Positions 52,172 to 60,848 of a stretch of DNA of 64,000 nucleotides are shown here, in pieces. Made by a program: the position numbers and the translations under genes. Source of the DNA: a virus. The first letter of the stretch is position 1, and every line of letters begins with the position of its first letter. The notes under the pieces were generated by a model. That model ran no database searches and was not told where the DNA came from. It saw only the letters and a program-made list of their open reading frames with translations. The DNA lies in IMG/VR virus record IMGVR_UViG_3300034073_003340, positions 62,001 to 126,000 of that record; one strand, 5' to 3'.

Positions 52172-53218
52172 CTAAGAATTTGTATAGGGTGCCTGTAGAA
52201 GAGCAGCATACTCGTTGGGGTTCTTGGATAGATTGACAAGGGCCATTTCCTCACAGAACTTTAAGAACCAAATTCCAACGCCGGTTTTCTTTGGCTGCTG
52301 GACAGCTTCAAGGATAACGGCATCCAGAAGTTGCTTGATTTCTTCGGGCTGTTGACGAAGATCAATAAGCGTTTGATTGCGACGGTAGGCGTCCTGAACT
52401 TTGACGATGTTGCCTTCATGGTCTTCCCATTCGTCGTTCATGAACAGGGTCCAGTCGTAACCTCTACCGGCTCGGTCTTCGTATGCCTCTTTAATCCCAG
52501 GCTTTTTGGAAGATCCATTCTCTCGCACGCCAGGCTTGGCACTCATGATATTATCGGAGGCGTCACCTCTGATACATTTCTTGAACAGTTCGTATTCGGG
52601 ATCAGGAGGACTGATGAATTCAGTCGTCTTCTTCTTGACCTCGCGAACCTTGCCATTCTTACCAATGACCTTTTCCGTAATAGTCTTTTCCTTGGCGGCA
52701 GGCTGGTCCTTTTCATCAAGAACAAAATCCTTGGTGATGGTCCACTGCTTTACACCGTCGTAGATCTTCACGTTATCAGCTAGTAGCTGATAAAAATCAC
52801 TGTCACCGGAAAAAATGATGTGCTGGTCATTGGGATGAAGGTCAATCCATCGAGCAATAAAGTCATCAGCTTCACAACCAACAGACTCAAGAACTGTCAC
52901 ATTGGTTCTCTTGCGAAGAAACTCAACAAGATGCTTCATTGTGTCAAAATAAAGCTCGTCCTCTTCTCGTTCACTTTTGGTCTTCAAAGCATCTTGGACG
53001 CGACGATGAGCCTTGTAATCTGGATAGATTTCTCGTCTCCAAGAACTCTTATCCAACGCCACCACAATGTGATCAGCCCCAAATTTACGCCAGATCTGAC
53101 GCAAGCTGTTGAAACAAATATGTAGAGCCATTCCTGCTTTGGTAGCAGCGTCACCGGTGGTTACATGCTTACAGCGATGGAAAAGGTTAGAAGCGTCTAC
53201 TATTGCGTAGGTAGCCAT
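52172..53218 (-). CDS. FEN/RNase H-type 5'-3' nuclease
   Basis: 348 residues, slightly longer than T4 RNase H (305). PIN/FEN acidic motifs: YAIVDASNLFHR, VALDKSSWRREIYPDYKAHR, VGCEADDFIARW, FSGDSDFYQLL and IRGDASDNIM. It removes RNA primers and flaps during replication. A Lys-rich insertion lies at ~180-200. Ends in TAG; readthrough would add about 29 residues before TGA. CAGGAG lies before the ATG. Confidence 0.9.
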   Translation of the reverse strand: MATYAIVDASNLFHRCKHVTTGDAATKAGMALHICFNSLRQIWRKFGADHIVVALDKSSWRREIYPDYKAHRRVQDALKTKSEREEDELYFDTMKHLVEFLRKRTNVTVLESVGCEADDFIARWIDLHPNDQHIIFSGDSDFYQLLADNVKIYDGVKQWTITKDFVLDEKDQPAAKEKTITEKVIGKNGKVREVKKKTTEFISPPDPEYELFKKCIRGDASDNIMSAKPGVRENGSSKKPGIKEAYEDRAGRGYDWTLFMNDEWEDHEGNIVKVQDAYRRNQTLIDLRQQPEEIKQLLDAVILEAVQQPKKTGVGIWFLKFCEEMALVNLSKNPNEYAALLQAPYTNS

Positions 53219-53275
53219 TTGAATCTCCTGATTATCCGTTATCTTAACATCAAGAGAAGTCAGAAATCATTATTC

Positions 53276-54130
53276 TTAGCTGTATTCTGTCAATCCATCA
53301 TCGCGCTTGGTGCGACTAACCCCTGCCATTGGCATCGGATCTGAGGATCCATCATCAATATCTAGTGGATTATCAATGTTAAGCATTTGGCGCATGGCTT
53401 CTTCAAACCATTTGTCTACTATCTCGTCCGGGGTGACGCCAGACCAGCCTTTGCTTTCCAGGAACTGAATAAAGTATTCATTCCAATCTAGCTCAATGGC
53501 CATCTGGGTGTTTTCGCCGCGAATAGTATGATCAGCACCGATGACATTAAACCAAGGTTCTCTTAGAAGAGTAGCCACTTCCTTGTCGTGCTCGTTTTCA
53601 GTTATGTTTCCAAACTTGAGCTCTAATCCAAGCTGAGCAATCTTGTAGTCAATGGATGATTTGTCATCAAACTTCATGTCTAGAAGTTCGTGCTCTGCTT
53701 GCTCTTCAGTCTTATGACCAAATCTGACATCCAGTTTGAGCTTATCTCTTTTGTAAGACTCAGTTTCTTTGTTGTCGTAGGACAATTCAAAAAGCTTGTA
53801 TTCCAGCTCTTCCAAGCTGAGTTTGCCAAACTTATGGAGGTATTTGGCTATCGCGCGCTCGCGGTCCGTCTCATTGAGATTGACATCATTTTCAATCAAG
53901 CCAAGTCCATAATCAAACTCACCAATCTTATGATAGCGATAGTCTAGTCTGAGTTTGTCGGTGCGATATGCCTTGGTATCCTTGTCTTCATGGTCAATAT
54001 CTAGAAGACGGTAGGCCAGATCCTCGCCATCCCAATAGTATTCAGCCTCAGCAACCTTACGAAGAGAGCCTGCTAGTCCCCAGTGAGCGGGCCAAAAGCC
54101 AAAAGGAATGATGCGTTTGATCTTAGCCAT
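53276..54130 (-). CDS. Hypothetical protein with internal repeats
   Basis: 284 residues. Three related helical units of about 45 residues are visible, e.g. DLAYRLLDIDHEDKDTKAYR, ELEYKLFELSYDNKETESYK and ELLDMKFDDKSSIDYKIAQL, each closing with a K-LxLDxRFG-like segment. The N-terminus (MAKIKRIIPFGFWPAHWGLA) and the acidic C-terminus differ. Possibly a structural or scaffold protein. A late-promoter-like box lies 23 bases upstream. Function unknown. Confidence 0.65.
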   Translation of the reverse strand: MAKIKRIIPFGFWPAHWGLAGSLRKVAEAEYYWDGEDLAYRLLDIDHEDKDTKAYRTDKLRLDYRYHKIGEFDYGLGLIENDVNLNETDRERAIAKYLHKFGKLSLEELEYKLFELSYDNKETESYKRDKLKLDVRFGHKTEEQAEHELLDMKFDDKSSIDYKIAQLGLELKFGNITENEHDKEVATLLREPWFNVIGADHTIRGENTQMAIELDWNEYFIQFLESKGWSGVTPDEIVDKWFEEAMRQMLNIDNPLDIDDGSSDPMPMAGVSRTKRDDGLTEYS

Positions 54131-54139
54131 ATTAACCTC

Positions 54140-54670
54140 TTATGTTATCTGAGTATTTAATCCAATGATATTCAATATCTGGGTGATGCGATCCACCTCG
54201 GGGTCATTGGTCACTCTATGATAATCAATCGATTTGGCATCTAGAAAGTTCTTGATAGCATCATCGACCTCTATTGCCTGTTCAGCAGTTTGGTTTCGAC
54301 CAGTAGGCTGATAAGCAAAATCTCTACCAATCAAAAAGTTATGATTTTCGTAGGAATTCCAGACTTCCATTAGGAATGTATCAAAGGTAGAAAAGTAGTC
54401 ATCAGATTTATAAATGAGCCCAAGCGGCAATGGACTATCGGTTATTACAAATTCAACCTGTTCGCTCAGACGTTGAATTCTGCGATTCTGCTTTGCCAAG
54501 ATATATAGCTGATCAGTCAAGACATTTTGACGCTTCTCCCACGTCATATCCTTGGCATACTCGGTTACTAGCTCTACTTCCACTTGGCGCTTCTTCATTT
54601 CAAAGAATAGCCCTGCGGCGGTGGTGGATTTACCAGCACCAGGTCCACCCCATATATTGATAACTTTCAT
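54140..54670 (-). CDS. P-loop nucleoside kinase/AAA_28-like NTPase
   Basis: 176 residues from the ATG at 54668-54670, with AGAGGG 6 bases upstream. Walker A GGPGAGKST (8-16), VEFVITDSPLPLGL (Walker B-like) and RDFAYQPTGRNQTAEQA (lid-like Arg/Gln) fit the NadR-type kinase group. Substrate unknown; ribosylnicotinamide or a nucleoside is plausible given the two HxGH nucleotidyltransferases. Confidence 0.8.
   Translation of the reverse strand: MKVINIWGGPGAGKSTTAAGLFFEMKKRQVEVELVTEYAKDMTWEKRQNVLTDQLYILAKQNRRIQRLSEQVEFVITDSPLPLGLIYKSDDYFSTFDTFLMEVWNSYENHNFLIGRDFAYQPTGRNQTAEQAIEVDDAIKNFLDAKSIDYHRVTNDPEVDRITQILNIIGLNTQIT
54153..54161 (-). promoter_or_regulatory. Late-promoter-like box
   Basis: Minus-strand ATTAAATAC inside the end of the kinase gene, upstream of the repeat-containing gene at 54130. 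Confidence 0.45.
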
Positions 54671-54688
54671 CTTGAACCCTCTTGAAAT

Positions 54689-54716
54689 AACAGGTGGGAC
54701 CATGGTCCCACCTGTT
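54689..54716. terminator. Perfect 28-base palindromic hairpin
   Basis: 14-bp arms 54689-54702 and 54703-54716 with no spacer, followed on the minus strand by ATTTC. It lies 8 bases after the stop at 54725 and before the kinase start. Confidence 0.75.
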
Positions 54717-54724
54717 ACTTTGTA

Positions 54725-54991
54725 TTATTCTGGATCTGGAATCTGAGTAGCTTCCGCCAGGGTCTCAAACCAGGGCTGCTGTAGCCTGGTTTCCAGGCTG
54801 GCCATCTCGTCCAAAAATACCTGTCTAGCCACTGGTGTTTCAGTCTGATATACTGGGATTTCTAGACCTGCTTGTGACGTGGCAAAAAGCGTACCAGTCA
54901 TAAGATCATTTGGAATATCAACCACAGTAGCTGACAGATAATATCCGTCGATCAGATATGATCTGATCCTTCTAATTGTCTCGAGAATCAT
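54725..54991 (-). CDS. Hypothetical protein
   Basis: 88 residues from the ATG at 54989-54991, coupled to the upstream TGA. Helical ends (MILETIRRIRSYLIDGYYLS; FLDEMASLETRLQQPWFETL) around a beta segment. No family recognised. Last gene of the folE-queE operon before a terminator. Confidence 0.6.
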   Translation of the reverse strand: MILETIRRIRSYLIDGYYLSATVVDIPNDLMTGTLFATSQAGLEIPVYQTETPVARQVFLDEMASLETRLQQPWFETLAEATQIPDPE

Positions 54992-55245
54992 CACTTCACC
55001 CCACTAGGATCAAAAATCTGATGGCCGACACCGGCCACAAAGATGCCTGTGGCAGTCGCCACTTTTTCCGCCTGAATGGCAGACATTACTGGAGTCAACT
55101 CATAACGCTGACCTGACTTAGAGATTGCGGTAACACGCGCCGAAGAACGGCGAATGTCAGGTAGATTGATTACCCTTTCGGTAACCACGGCTTCGACCTC
55201 ATCTGCGAGGAGTTCGCCATTCATAGTCTTAATGGTATTTGCCAT
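54991..55245 (-). CDS. Hypothetical protein
   Basis: 84 residues from the ATG at 55243-55245, one base after the queE stop. Mostly beta (EVEAVVTERVINLP, SARVTAISKSGQRYELTPVM). No family recognised. Its position downstream of queE suggests co-expression only. Confidence 0.6.
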   Translation of the reverse strand: MANTIKTMNGELLADEVEAVVTERVINLPDIRRSSARVTAISKSGQRYELTPVMSAIQAEKVATATGIFVAGVGHQIFDPSGVK

Positions 55246-55246
55246 C

Positions 55247-56122
55247 TTATTTTCCAATCACATTTCCGAAGACCCAGGTGTGGACCCTCGCAGATACTGA
55301 ATACCCACGCTCAACTGCCATTTCAGCAATCTTTGCTTGGTGACTTTCCTGCATTTCACGATCAGCCCCAACAGGCATGATCCAAACGTCCCAATCGATA
55401 CCAGCCTCACGATAGAGGTCAGTTGCTCTCGCGACTTCGTCCCAGTTACGGTCAGTGCCATTACAAACATACTTCAGCTGTCCAGCATTGCTGATAGCCT
55501 TGTATTGTGCCACAACTTCTGGCTTGATCGCGTTAGCCCACATCTCGCCACTCAAGTAGAGCTTGGGAGATACTGACCAAAACAGCTCACCGTCGTGATT
55601 CACGAAAGTGTTTTCAAAAGCGGGACGAGGCTTTTGAGTGCCGTTTGTCTCGATGGTAACAAACTTTGGAGTATTGTTACGAAGAGCAAAGTTTTCCATT
55701 ACATCAACAATAGCCGTCTGACTCATCATAGGCTCACCACCAGTGAATGCCATGTGATGCCACTGCTTGGATGTGGGATGAAGGAACTTGCCTCCTGGCA
55801 GGGTTGCTTCAATCTTATCACAGATTTCAGCAGCCGTGCTCTGGTGAGCTAGAGCACTGAACTTCTTTGCCCAGGAATAGCTGGAATCACAGCCACGATG
55901 GAAAACCGGAAGGGCTTCCATACTCTTATATTCCGAGGGATCAATGTTAAGATAGTCCAGGTCATAGGTCTCTGGCTTGTCTGGCTGTTCCTGACCGAAG
56001 CCTGCGCATTCAAAGTTACAACCCCATACTCTCAGCCAAGTAGTCGGCCTACCGGTATACTGACCTTCTCCTTGAAAAGTCTGTCCGAAAATCTCGGAAT
56101 AACGATACTTCTTCTCTGTCAT
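55247..56122 (-). CDS. queE: 7-carboxy-7-deazaguanine synthase (radical SAM), phage type
   Basis: 291 residues from the ATG at 56120-56122, coupled to the PRTase stop. IFGQTFQGEGQYTGRPTTWL and RVWGCNFEC are QueE hallmarks, then AFTGGEPMM, FVTIETNGTQKP and VSPKLYLSGEMW. The third cluster Cys is not in the usual CxxxCxxC position: after CNFEC comes a ~45-residue insertion and GCDSSYSW, a layout seen in phage QueE. It makes CDG, precursor of preQ0. Together with FolE it supports 7-deazaguanine synthesis. Confidence 0.9.
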   Translation of the reverse strand: MTEKKYRYSEIFGQTFQGEGQYTGRPTTWLRVWGCNFECAGFGQEQPDKPETYDLDYLNIDPSEYKSMEALPVFHRGCDSSYSWAKKFSALAHQSTAAEICDKIEATLPGGKFLHPTSKQWHHMAFTGGEPMMSQTAIVDVMENFALRNNTPKFVTIETNGTQKPRPAFENTFVNHDGELFWSVSPKLYLSGEMWANAIKPEVVAQYKAISNAGQLKYVCNGTDRNWDEVARATDLYREAGIDWDVWIMPVGADREMQESHQAKIAEMAVERGYSVSARVHTWVFGNVIGK

Positions 56123-56628
56123 GCTTTCCACCATTCCTCGTAGGGAAAGATTACCCAGCGCTCATCTTCAGCACGAGAGATTTCTCGACCCACAAAATCT
56201 GCTTCAAATACGTCCTGGCTGATGTTGTTCCACAACACTGCTACCTTGAATTGGTCTTCCCATCTTTCCAAAGGTAGATTAGGTGTCCCACTCAAATTGA
56301 CTAAATTGGTAATCTCATCTGCTACTCTACACAAAGTATCACCAGAATCGCAAATATCATCTACCAGAAGAATGTTTTGTCCTTCCTTGATCCTACGAGC
56401 AACATCAGAGATTTCACTCACATGGCTAACCATGTTATCCCGAAGGCTGTAGTTGATAGTCTGTAGAGGCTTACCTAGGTAGTGACTCAGCATAGTTGCT
56501 GGAACCAGTCCGCCACGAGCTATTCCAACCACTACATCGGGTTTGAAATCACCAACACTCATCTGACGGATGATCTCTTGAAGATCGCCCCGCATTTGGT
56601 CGTTGGTGTAAATGATCTTGTTGGGCAT
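56119..56628 (-). CDS. Purine-type phosphoribosyltransferase
   Basis: 169 residues from the ATG at 56626-56628 with GAGGTGCGTT upstream. The PRPP loop ILLVDDICDSGDT and VVVGIARGGLVPATML mark a xanthine/hypoxanthine-type PRTase. It converts a base plus PRPP to a nucleotide. Its place between folE and queE suggests that it may act on guanine or a deazaguanine base rather than serve simple salvage; this is inference. Confidence 0.85.
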   Translation of the reverse strand: MPNKIIYTNDQMRGDLQEIIRQMSVGDFKPDVVVGIARGGLVPATMLSHYLGKPLQTINYSLRDNMVSHVSEISDVARRIKEGQNILLVDDICDSGDTLCRVADEITNLVNLSGTPNLPLERWEDQFKVAVLWNNISQDVFEADFVGREISRAEDERWVIFPYEEWWKA

Positions 56629-56683
56629 AACGCACCTCGCTGAAAATACTGGTGTGGTTAACTCCACACCAGTATTCTATATT

Positions 56684-57427
56684 TTAGGAGTGACCCTTCA
56701 TGCTCAGCATGAGCTTGTAGAACTCGTCCTTGAGGTGCGGTTCATCACGGAACTTGCCACGCATGATCGCAGTCGTCATGTCGCTTTCATGTTCCTTGAC
56801 ACCACGATGAGTCATACAGTGGTGCTCTGCTTTCAGAACGACCGCAACGTTCTCGGTCTCCGCATAACGAACCAGTTCGTCAGCAATCTGAGTCGTCATT
56901 TCTTCCTGGATCTGTGGACGTTCCGCAATCCAATGAACAATACGATTGAACTTCGAGAGGCCAATAACCTTGTCCTCAGGAAAGATGCCAACCCAGCAAC
57001 GACCCACGATGTTCTGGAAGTGATGGGCACAAGTAGAGCGAATCGAGATCGGACCGGCGGTATAGAGGTCCTGGTAACCTACGTTGGGGAACGAAGTGAT
57101 CTTTGGAGCACCAACATATCGGCCGCCATAGGTTTCGTTCACATACATCTTGGCAACTCGTCGAGCGGTACCATTGGTGTTGTGGTCATGGTCGGTATCG
57201 ATGACTAGGCTGCGGAGAACCGCTTCCATCTTTTCAGTGACTTCGTCGACCAAAAGAGCGCGCTCTTCATCAGTAATGAAACCTGAAATGTTGTCATTAC
57301 AGTGGAACTTCTGCCCTGCTGCGATGAGGCGCGCACGGATCTTCTCAGAAACGGGAACCTCTTGCCCACAGCCGCCAGCTTCGCAATCGTTGGAGCCACA
57401 ACCTGTGGTAAGTTTGGTATCGGACAT
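56684..57427 (-). CDS. folE: GTP cyclohydrolase I
   Basis: 247 residues. STCAHHFQNIVGRCWVGIFP and HHCMTHRGVKEHESDM carry the zinc Cys and His residues; KVIGLSKFNRIVHWIAERPQ is the conserved core. It converts GTP to dihydroneopterin triphosphate, first step of the preQ0 path (and of folate). A Cys-rich N-terminal extension (TGCGSNDCEAGGCGQ) is unusual and could bind metal. First gene of a co-transcribed run ending at 54725. Confidence 0.93.
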   Translation of the reverse strand: MSDTKLTTGCGSNDCEAGGCGQEVPVSEKIRARLIAAGQKFHCNDNISGFITDEERALLVDEVTEKMEAVLRSLVIDTDHDHNTNGTARRVAKMYVNETYGGRYVGAPKITSFPNVGYQDLYTAGPISIRSTCAHHFQNIVGRCWVGIFPEDKVIGLSKFNRIVHWIAERPQIQEEMTTQIADELVRYAETENVAVVLKAEHHCMTHRGVKEHESDMTTAIMRGKFRDEPHLKDEFYKLMLSMKGHS

Positions 57428-57499
57428 TAACTGTCTCTCCTTTTTATTTGTTGTTCTATACTCTACTTAGAATTGGGTAGAGTGTCAATTTATAGGGTG

Positions 57500-57919
57500 T
57501 TAATACGAGCTTAATTTAAACATAACCGCTTTGGCCTTGAGAAATCTGGCATAATCATCCATGTCTTCAAATCCAATTGTCAGTTGACCTTTTGATCCAT
57601 TGGCAGGGCTCAAAAGGCTATCCTGGTATACTGAAATTGATCTATGGTCAGAAGTGGGGACAACTTGGACTGAAATAAAATAGAGCCCAATGTTATTGGT
57701 ATCGCAATATTTACGAATATCCCCAGCAAAGTCTTTCCACATTACTTCTTCAAGTTCAATATGGTTTTTGATTTTTACGGAAAAAGAAGCATTCGCATGG
57801 ATTACTACCCTATTTCTCATCATATTAGCATAGAGCTCTGATCCAGGTGTCACGTTGGAAAGAAGAATCTCTTTGGGCATTTTGACATCAGTTATGGTCA
57901 GATCAACGGATGATGTCAT
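57500..57919 (-). CDS. Small phage protein with FKL C-terminal signature
   Basis: 139 residues from the ATG at 57917-57919, ATGA-coupled to the upstream gene. Beta-rich (SSVDLTITDVKMPKEILLSN) with an IRKYCDTNNIGLYFISVQVV core and the end YARFLKAKAVMFKL. Last of a trio of tandem relatives. Function unknown. Confidence 0.7.
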   Translation of the reverse strand: MTSSVDLTITDVKMPKEILLSNVTPGSELYANMMRNRVVIHANASFSVKIKNHIELEEVMWKDFAGDIRKYCDTNNIGLYFISVQVVPTSDHRSISVYQDSLLSPANGSKGQLTIGFEDMDDYARFLKAKAVMFKLSSY

Positions 57920-58326
57920 TTTGATAACCTCAATATTAGGCCCTGTTCCTTGAGCCAAAGATCCATGTCTTCTCGGCGTTCAAAGAACAGTTCCATGTCA
58001 TACAAATACTGGTCGGTCGTTTTGCTCATATGACTTTTGATCTTCCAAGACCAATAGCCTTCTAATCGAGTGTCACAGAACTTTCTGATACTTTCACGTA
58101 GCTCTGCCCATTCATCAGTTTTGCTGGTTGAAATGCTACAGGAAAACTTCATCTCAACTCTATTGAGATGGAAGGCAACACCAAGATCTTTGAATTCATT
58201 GCGAAGCTTAACCGAAGTTTCTATCCGCTTTAGTTTTCCAAAGGTATCATCAGTTGTGATATCAAAGACGATATCACGATCGATGAATTTGCTATGGCGA
58301 ACCGAATGGCAAACAATATCGTTCAT
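57916..58326 (-). CDS. Small phage protein, FKL-family tandem relative
   Basis: 136 residues from the ATG at 58324-58326, ATGA-coupled upstream and downstream. Core WAELRESIRKFCDTRLEGYW and end EDMDLWLKEQGLILRLSK match its neighbours (IRKFCDT versus IRKYCDT). Function unknown. Confidence 0.7.
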   Translation of the reverse strand: MNDIVCHSVRHSKFIDRDIVFDITTDDTFGKLKRIETSVKLRNEFKDLGVAFHLNRVEMKFSCSISTSKTDEWAELRESIRKFCDTRLEGYWSWKIKSHMSKTTDQYLYDMELFFERREDMDLWLKEQGLILRLSK

Positions 58327-58730
58327 GGAAGAGACAACTTGGTAATTACCGCACAATCGCGGATATATCGGATAAGGTCTTCCTCATACTCAAACATGAA
58401 CTGAATTTTGAGTTCACTACTAGGCAAACCATCGTCTAGCTCGTCCTCATTATCCCAAACAGTCCAAAAACCTGAGCAGTTGGAATCGCACCATGCTTCC
58501 ATCTGACTAAAGGCATCAGTATATTCGGTTGTGATATCTTCAATGGGTCTACCACCTTCATGAACTTTTCTGATCTTGATGGTTATCAGAAATTTGTTCC
58601 TATGGAAGTTCTGATAGAGGTCAGACCATACAGGCCTGACCTCTCCAGTTGAGCTACTGCCCAGAAACAAATCATTGTATCGGATCATGCGACAGCGTCG
58701 CATTTGATCGATTTTGATTTCAGCCAGCAT
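58323..58730 (-). CDS. Small phage protein, FKL-family tandem relative
   Basis: 135 residues from the ATG at 58728-58730 inside the end of the glycosyltransferase gene. Core SQMEAWCDSNCSGFWTVWDN and end EEDLIRYIRDCAVITKLSLP align with the two following genes. Function unknown. Confidence 0.7.
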   Translation of the reverse strand: MLAEIKIDQMRRCRMIRYNDLFLGSSSTGEVRPVWSDLYQNFHRNKFLITIKIRKVHEGGRPIEDITTEYTDAFSQMEAWCDSNCSGFWTVWDNEDELDDGLPSSELKIQFMFEYEEDLIRYIRDCAVITKLSLP

Positions 58731-59862
58731 AGCGATACTGCTCGCCCTGTCCCAGAAGAATATCAATAGTGCGGTCAATGGTCTTGTGCTGATCATCAGC
58801 AGCATACCAGACTTCACTATCGTCCAAAGTAGTGAGAAGATAATCCATCTTGGTGATAGCATCTTCAACGGACCAAGGCACATAGAGATGTTTGGCAGAA
58901 TTGTTGAGAGCCTGTGGGAAGCTGCGGAAAGCAGGACATAGGCTCAAGGTGCCAAGCGCCGAAGCTTCGTTCAGGGTATTGCTTTGCCAATCCTGGCGAG
59001 CGCAATTGAACTGAAGCTGTGAATCAGCGAGGATCTCATAATATTCAGACTTCTTGAGACCTTCTTTGATAACCAACTTGCCTTCTGATTCCAGACGACG
59101 AGCCCGGTCAACATATTCCTGATGAGTTGAGCGAAGATGCTTGGCTCCAGTCAAAATCCAAAACTCATATCCACGATCAACAAAGTCGCTATTTTCGATG
59201 AGGTCCATGAAAAAGTCAGGCTGTTTTTCATGGTCAAATCGAGAGGTATAGACAATACGCTTTTTCCGCTCATTGAGGGGCTTTAGAGCGTCAAAGCCTC
59301 CTACGCGACTACGGACTTCCTCACGGTCAAATGGTAGTCCAGTGACGTAGAGAGGGGCTTCTAAGAGGGCAATTCTCATATGCGGGCCCATCTCGGTGTT
59401 GGCCATCAGAATACCGTCACAAGTCTTGCTGACCAGCTGCTCGAAATCACGCATCCAATTACGCCATGGAAAAACGAAGTCGTCAGGATCGATGGACTGC
59501 GCAAGGTTGCGAGTAAAGACCTTGGGCTTCATGTGAGCAGGAAGCTGCTCCATGATATATGGTAGACTTTCATAGCCTGGCTGGAATAGGTCCTCACTGA
59601 AGATTACATCGTTGCCAGTTACTTCACCGGCTTCCATGAGACGAACCAGTTCAGCCATCTGGGTCATGCTCCAATAACAGCGACCGTGGGCATCCAATAC
59701 CTGACCCGTCTTGATTTCCTTATCCTCGCGAAGGGTTCTGCCATAAACAGTGAGGAATGGGATGCCCCGCTCCTTGAACCTGCTTTCGTTCCAGTCCTTT
59801 AGCTGAAGAGTATAACGCTCTTCATAAGGCTCCAGTGGTAAATAGATAATACGCTTGCTCAT
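58720..59862 (-). CDS. GT-B fold glycosyltransferase
   Basis: 380 residues. The C-terminal half is GT4-like: KRIVYTSRFDHEKQPDFFMD (nucleotide-sugar domain start), VIKEGLKKSEYYEILADSQL and NCARQDWQSNTLNEASALGT (donor-binding Glu region). Donor and acceptor unknown. Phage enzymes of this fold glucosylate modified DNA bases or decorate virion proteins. The folE-queE cluster 1.3 kb downstream makes DNA modification worth testing. Confidence 0.8.
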   Translation of the reverse strand: MSKRIIYLPLEPYEERYTLQLKDWNESRFKERGIPFLTVYGRTLREDKEIKTGQVLDAHGRCYWSMTQMAELVRLMEAGEVTGNDVIFSEDLFQPGYESLPYIMEQLPAHMKPKVFTRNLAQSIDPDDFVFPWRNWMRDFEQLVSKTCDGILMANTEMGPHMRIALLEAPLYVTGLPFDREEVRSRVGGFDALKPLNERKKRIVYTSRFDHEKQPDFFMDLIENSDFVDRGYEFWILTGAKHLRSTHQEYVDRARRLESEGKLVIKEGLKKSEYYEILADSQLQFNCARQDWQSNTLNEASALGTLSLCPAFRSFPQALNNSAKHLYVPWSVEDAITKMDYLLTTLDDSEVWYAADDQHKTIDRTIDILLGQGEQYRYAG

Positions 59863-59868
59863 TTGGGT

Positions 59869-60240
59869 TCACTCCTTGACGGGGTATTCAGCAAAACTGC
59901 CATTTTCACCATCTTCACTTACCTCAATGGTAATGTGACGTCCTGGATACTTGGTAGTAATCTGAGTAAAGAGATCGTCGCTTATCATTTCGCAACTCTT
60001 GAAATCAAGCTGTAGAGTTCCCTCATTGTAGAGGCCTTCAAGCCAACGCTTGAACTGTATGAACTCTAGATCGCGGTCTTCATGAAAGACCTCAATCCAC
60101 ACCTTGAAGTGGAAAATGTGACGATGGGGATGACCCAAGAAGCTAACGTCAGCTAAATTGGGATCAGTGAGGGCTGCGGGATATTTGTGGATCCCCTCCT
60201 TGCGGAAAGTGACCCAGATCATCTTGAAGTTTTCTGTCAT
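59869..60240 (-). CDS. Conserved phage protein, possible T-fold (QueD-like)
   Basis: 123 residues (MTENFKMIWVTFRKEGIHKY). His-rich HPHRHIFHFKVWIEVFHEDR and the end SCEMISDDLFTQITTKYPGR - EVSEDGENGSFAEY recall the strand order of 6-carboxytetrahydropterin synthase, but catalytic Cys-His-Asp-Glu cannot be matched by eye. If so it would supply the missing step between FolE and QueE. Low confidence on function. Confidence 0.55.
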   Translation of the reverse strand: MTENFKMIWVTFRKEGIHKYPAALTDPNLADVSFLGHPHRHIFHFKVWIEVFHEDRDLEFIQFKRWLEGLYNEGTLQLDFKSCEMISDDLFTQITTKYPGRHITIEVSEDGENGSFAEYPVKE

Positions 60241-60276
60241 ATCTTGTTCTAGCAGAACAGGTGACCAAAAAGCAAA

Positions 60277-60531
60277 TTACATCCAGGTCATTTTAAACAA
60301 AATTGCCGCTTTGACGTCTTGGAATTCCATGGAAACTTGCCACTGACTGATGATCTTTAGATCAAAAGAAATCCCATGACGATCAACCCATTCACCAACA
60401 TCTCGATAGAGAGTCGCATACCAGATAGACTGACCATCCCTTGGTATAAATTTGCGATCTATTATACAAAGTGGTTTGACACCAATCTCTTTTCCAAGCT
60501 GAGTACCAATCAAAAGAGTTACTTTTTCCAC
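60277..60531 (-). CDS. Small phage protein with FKL C-terminal signature
   Basis: 84 residues from GTG (60529-60531). WYATLYRDVGEWVDRHGISF is followed by VSMEFQDVKAAILFKMTWM. A compact example of the FKL family. It overlaps its upstream paralogue by 13 bases. Function unknown. Confidence 0.65.
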   Translation of the reverse strand: MEKVTLLIGTQLGKEIGVKPLCIIDRKFIPRDGQSIWYATLYRDVGEWVDRHGISFDLKIISQWQVSMEFQDVKAAILFKMTWM

Positions 60532-60848
60532 GCTACTTTCTTTCTTTTATTGATGCTTTGATGGAAAAGTTCTTCAAATTGGGCATTTCCAAAATACTCT
60601 GAACCCCAGGCTAGTATAAATGTTCTCGCCGCCTTTACATCAGAAAACCTCAGATAGACATCGTTGGTAGACCTTTTCCCGGTTTCAGGTTTATCCATAA
60701 GAAGATACTTCTTATATGAAATCCTGTTATCTCTTAGCCAATCTACCATTTCCGTATTGAGTTCAACCCTCCAGCTACTACGGAAAGAGTCAGAGCCTGA
60801 TACCCATCTCCAACAATGACGTCTGGCTAGCTTGACTGTTACATCCAC
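60519..60848 (-). CDS. Small phage protein with FKL-like signature and basic tail
   Basis: 109 residues if started at GTG (60846-60848), chosen because sequence before it is an out-of-frame shadow of two upstream genes. WRVELNTEMVDWLRDNRISY and YLRFSDVKAARTFILAWG parallel the neighbours; a Lys-rich tail (HQSINKRKKVAWKK) is extra. The start is uncertain because no clear ribosome site is seen. Confidence 0.6.
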   Translation of the reverse strand: MDVTVKLARRHCWRWVSGSDSFRSSWRVELNTEMVDWLRDNRISYKKYLLMDKPETGKRSTNDVYLRFSDVKAARTFILAWGSEYFGNAQFEELFHQSINKRKKVAWKK

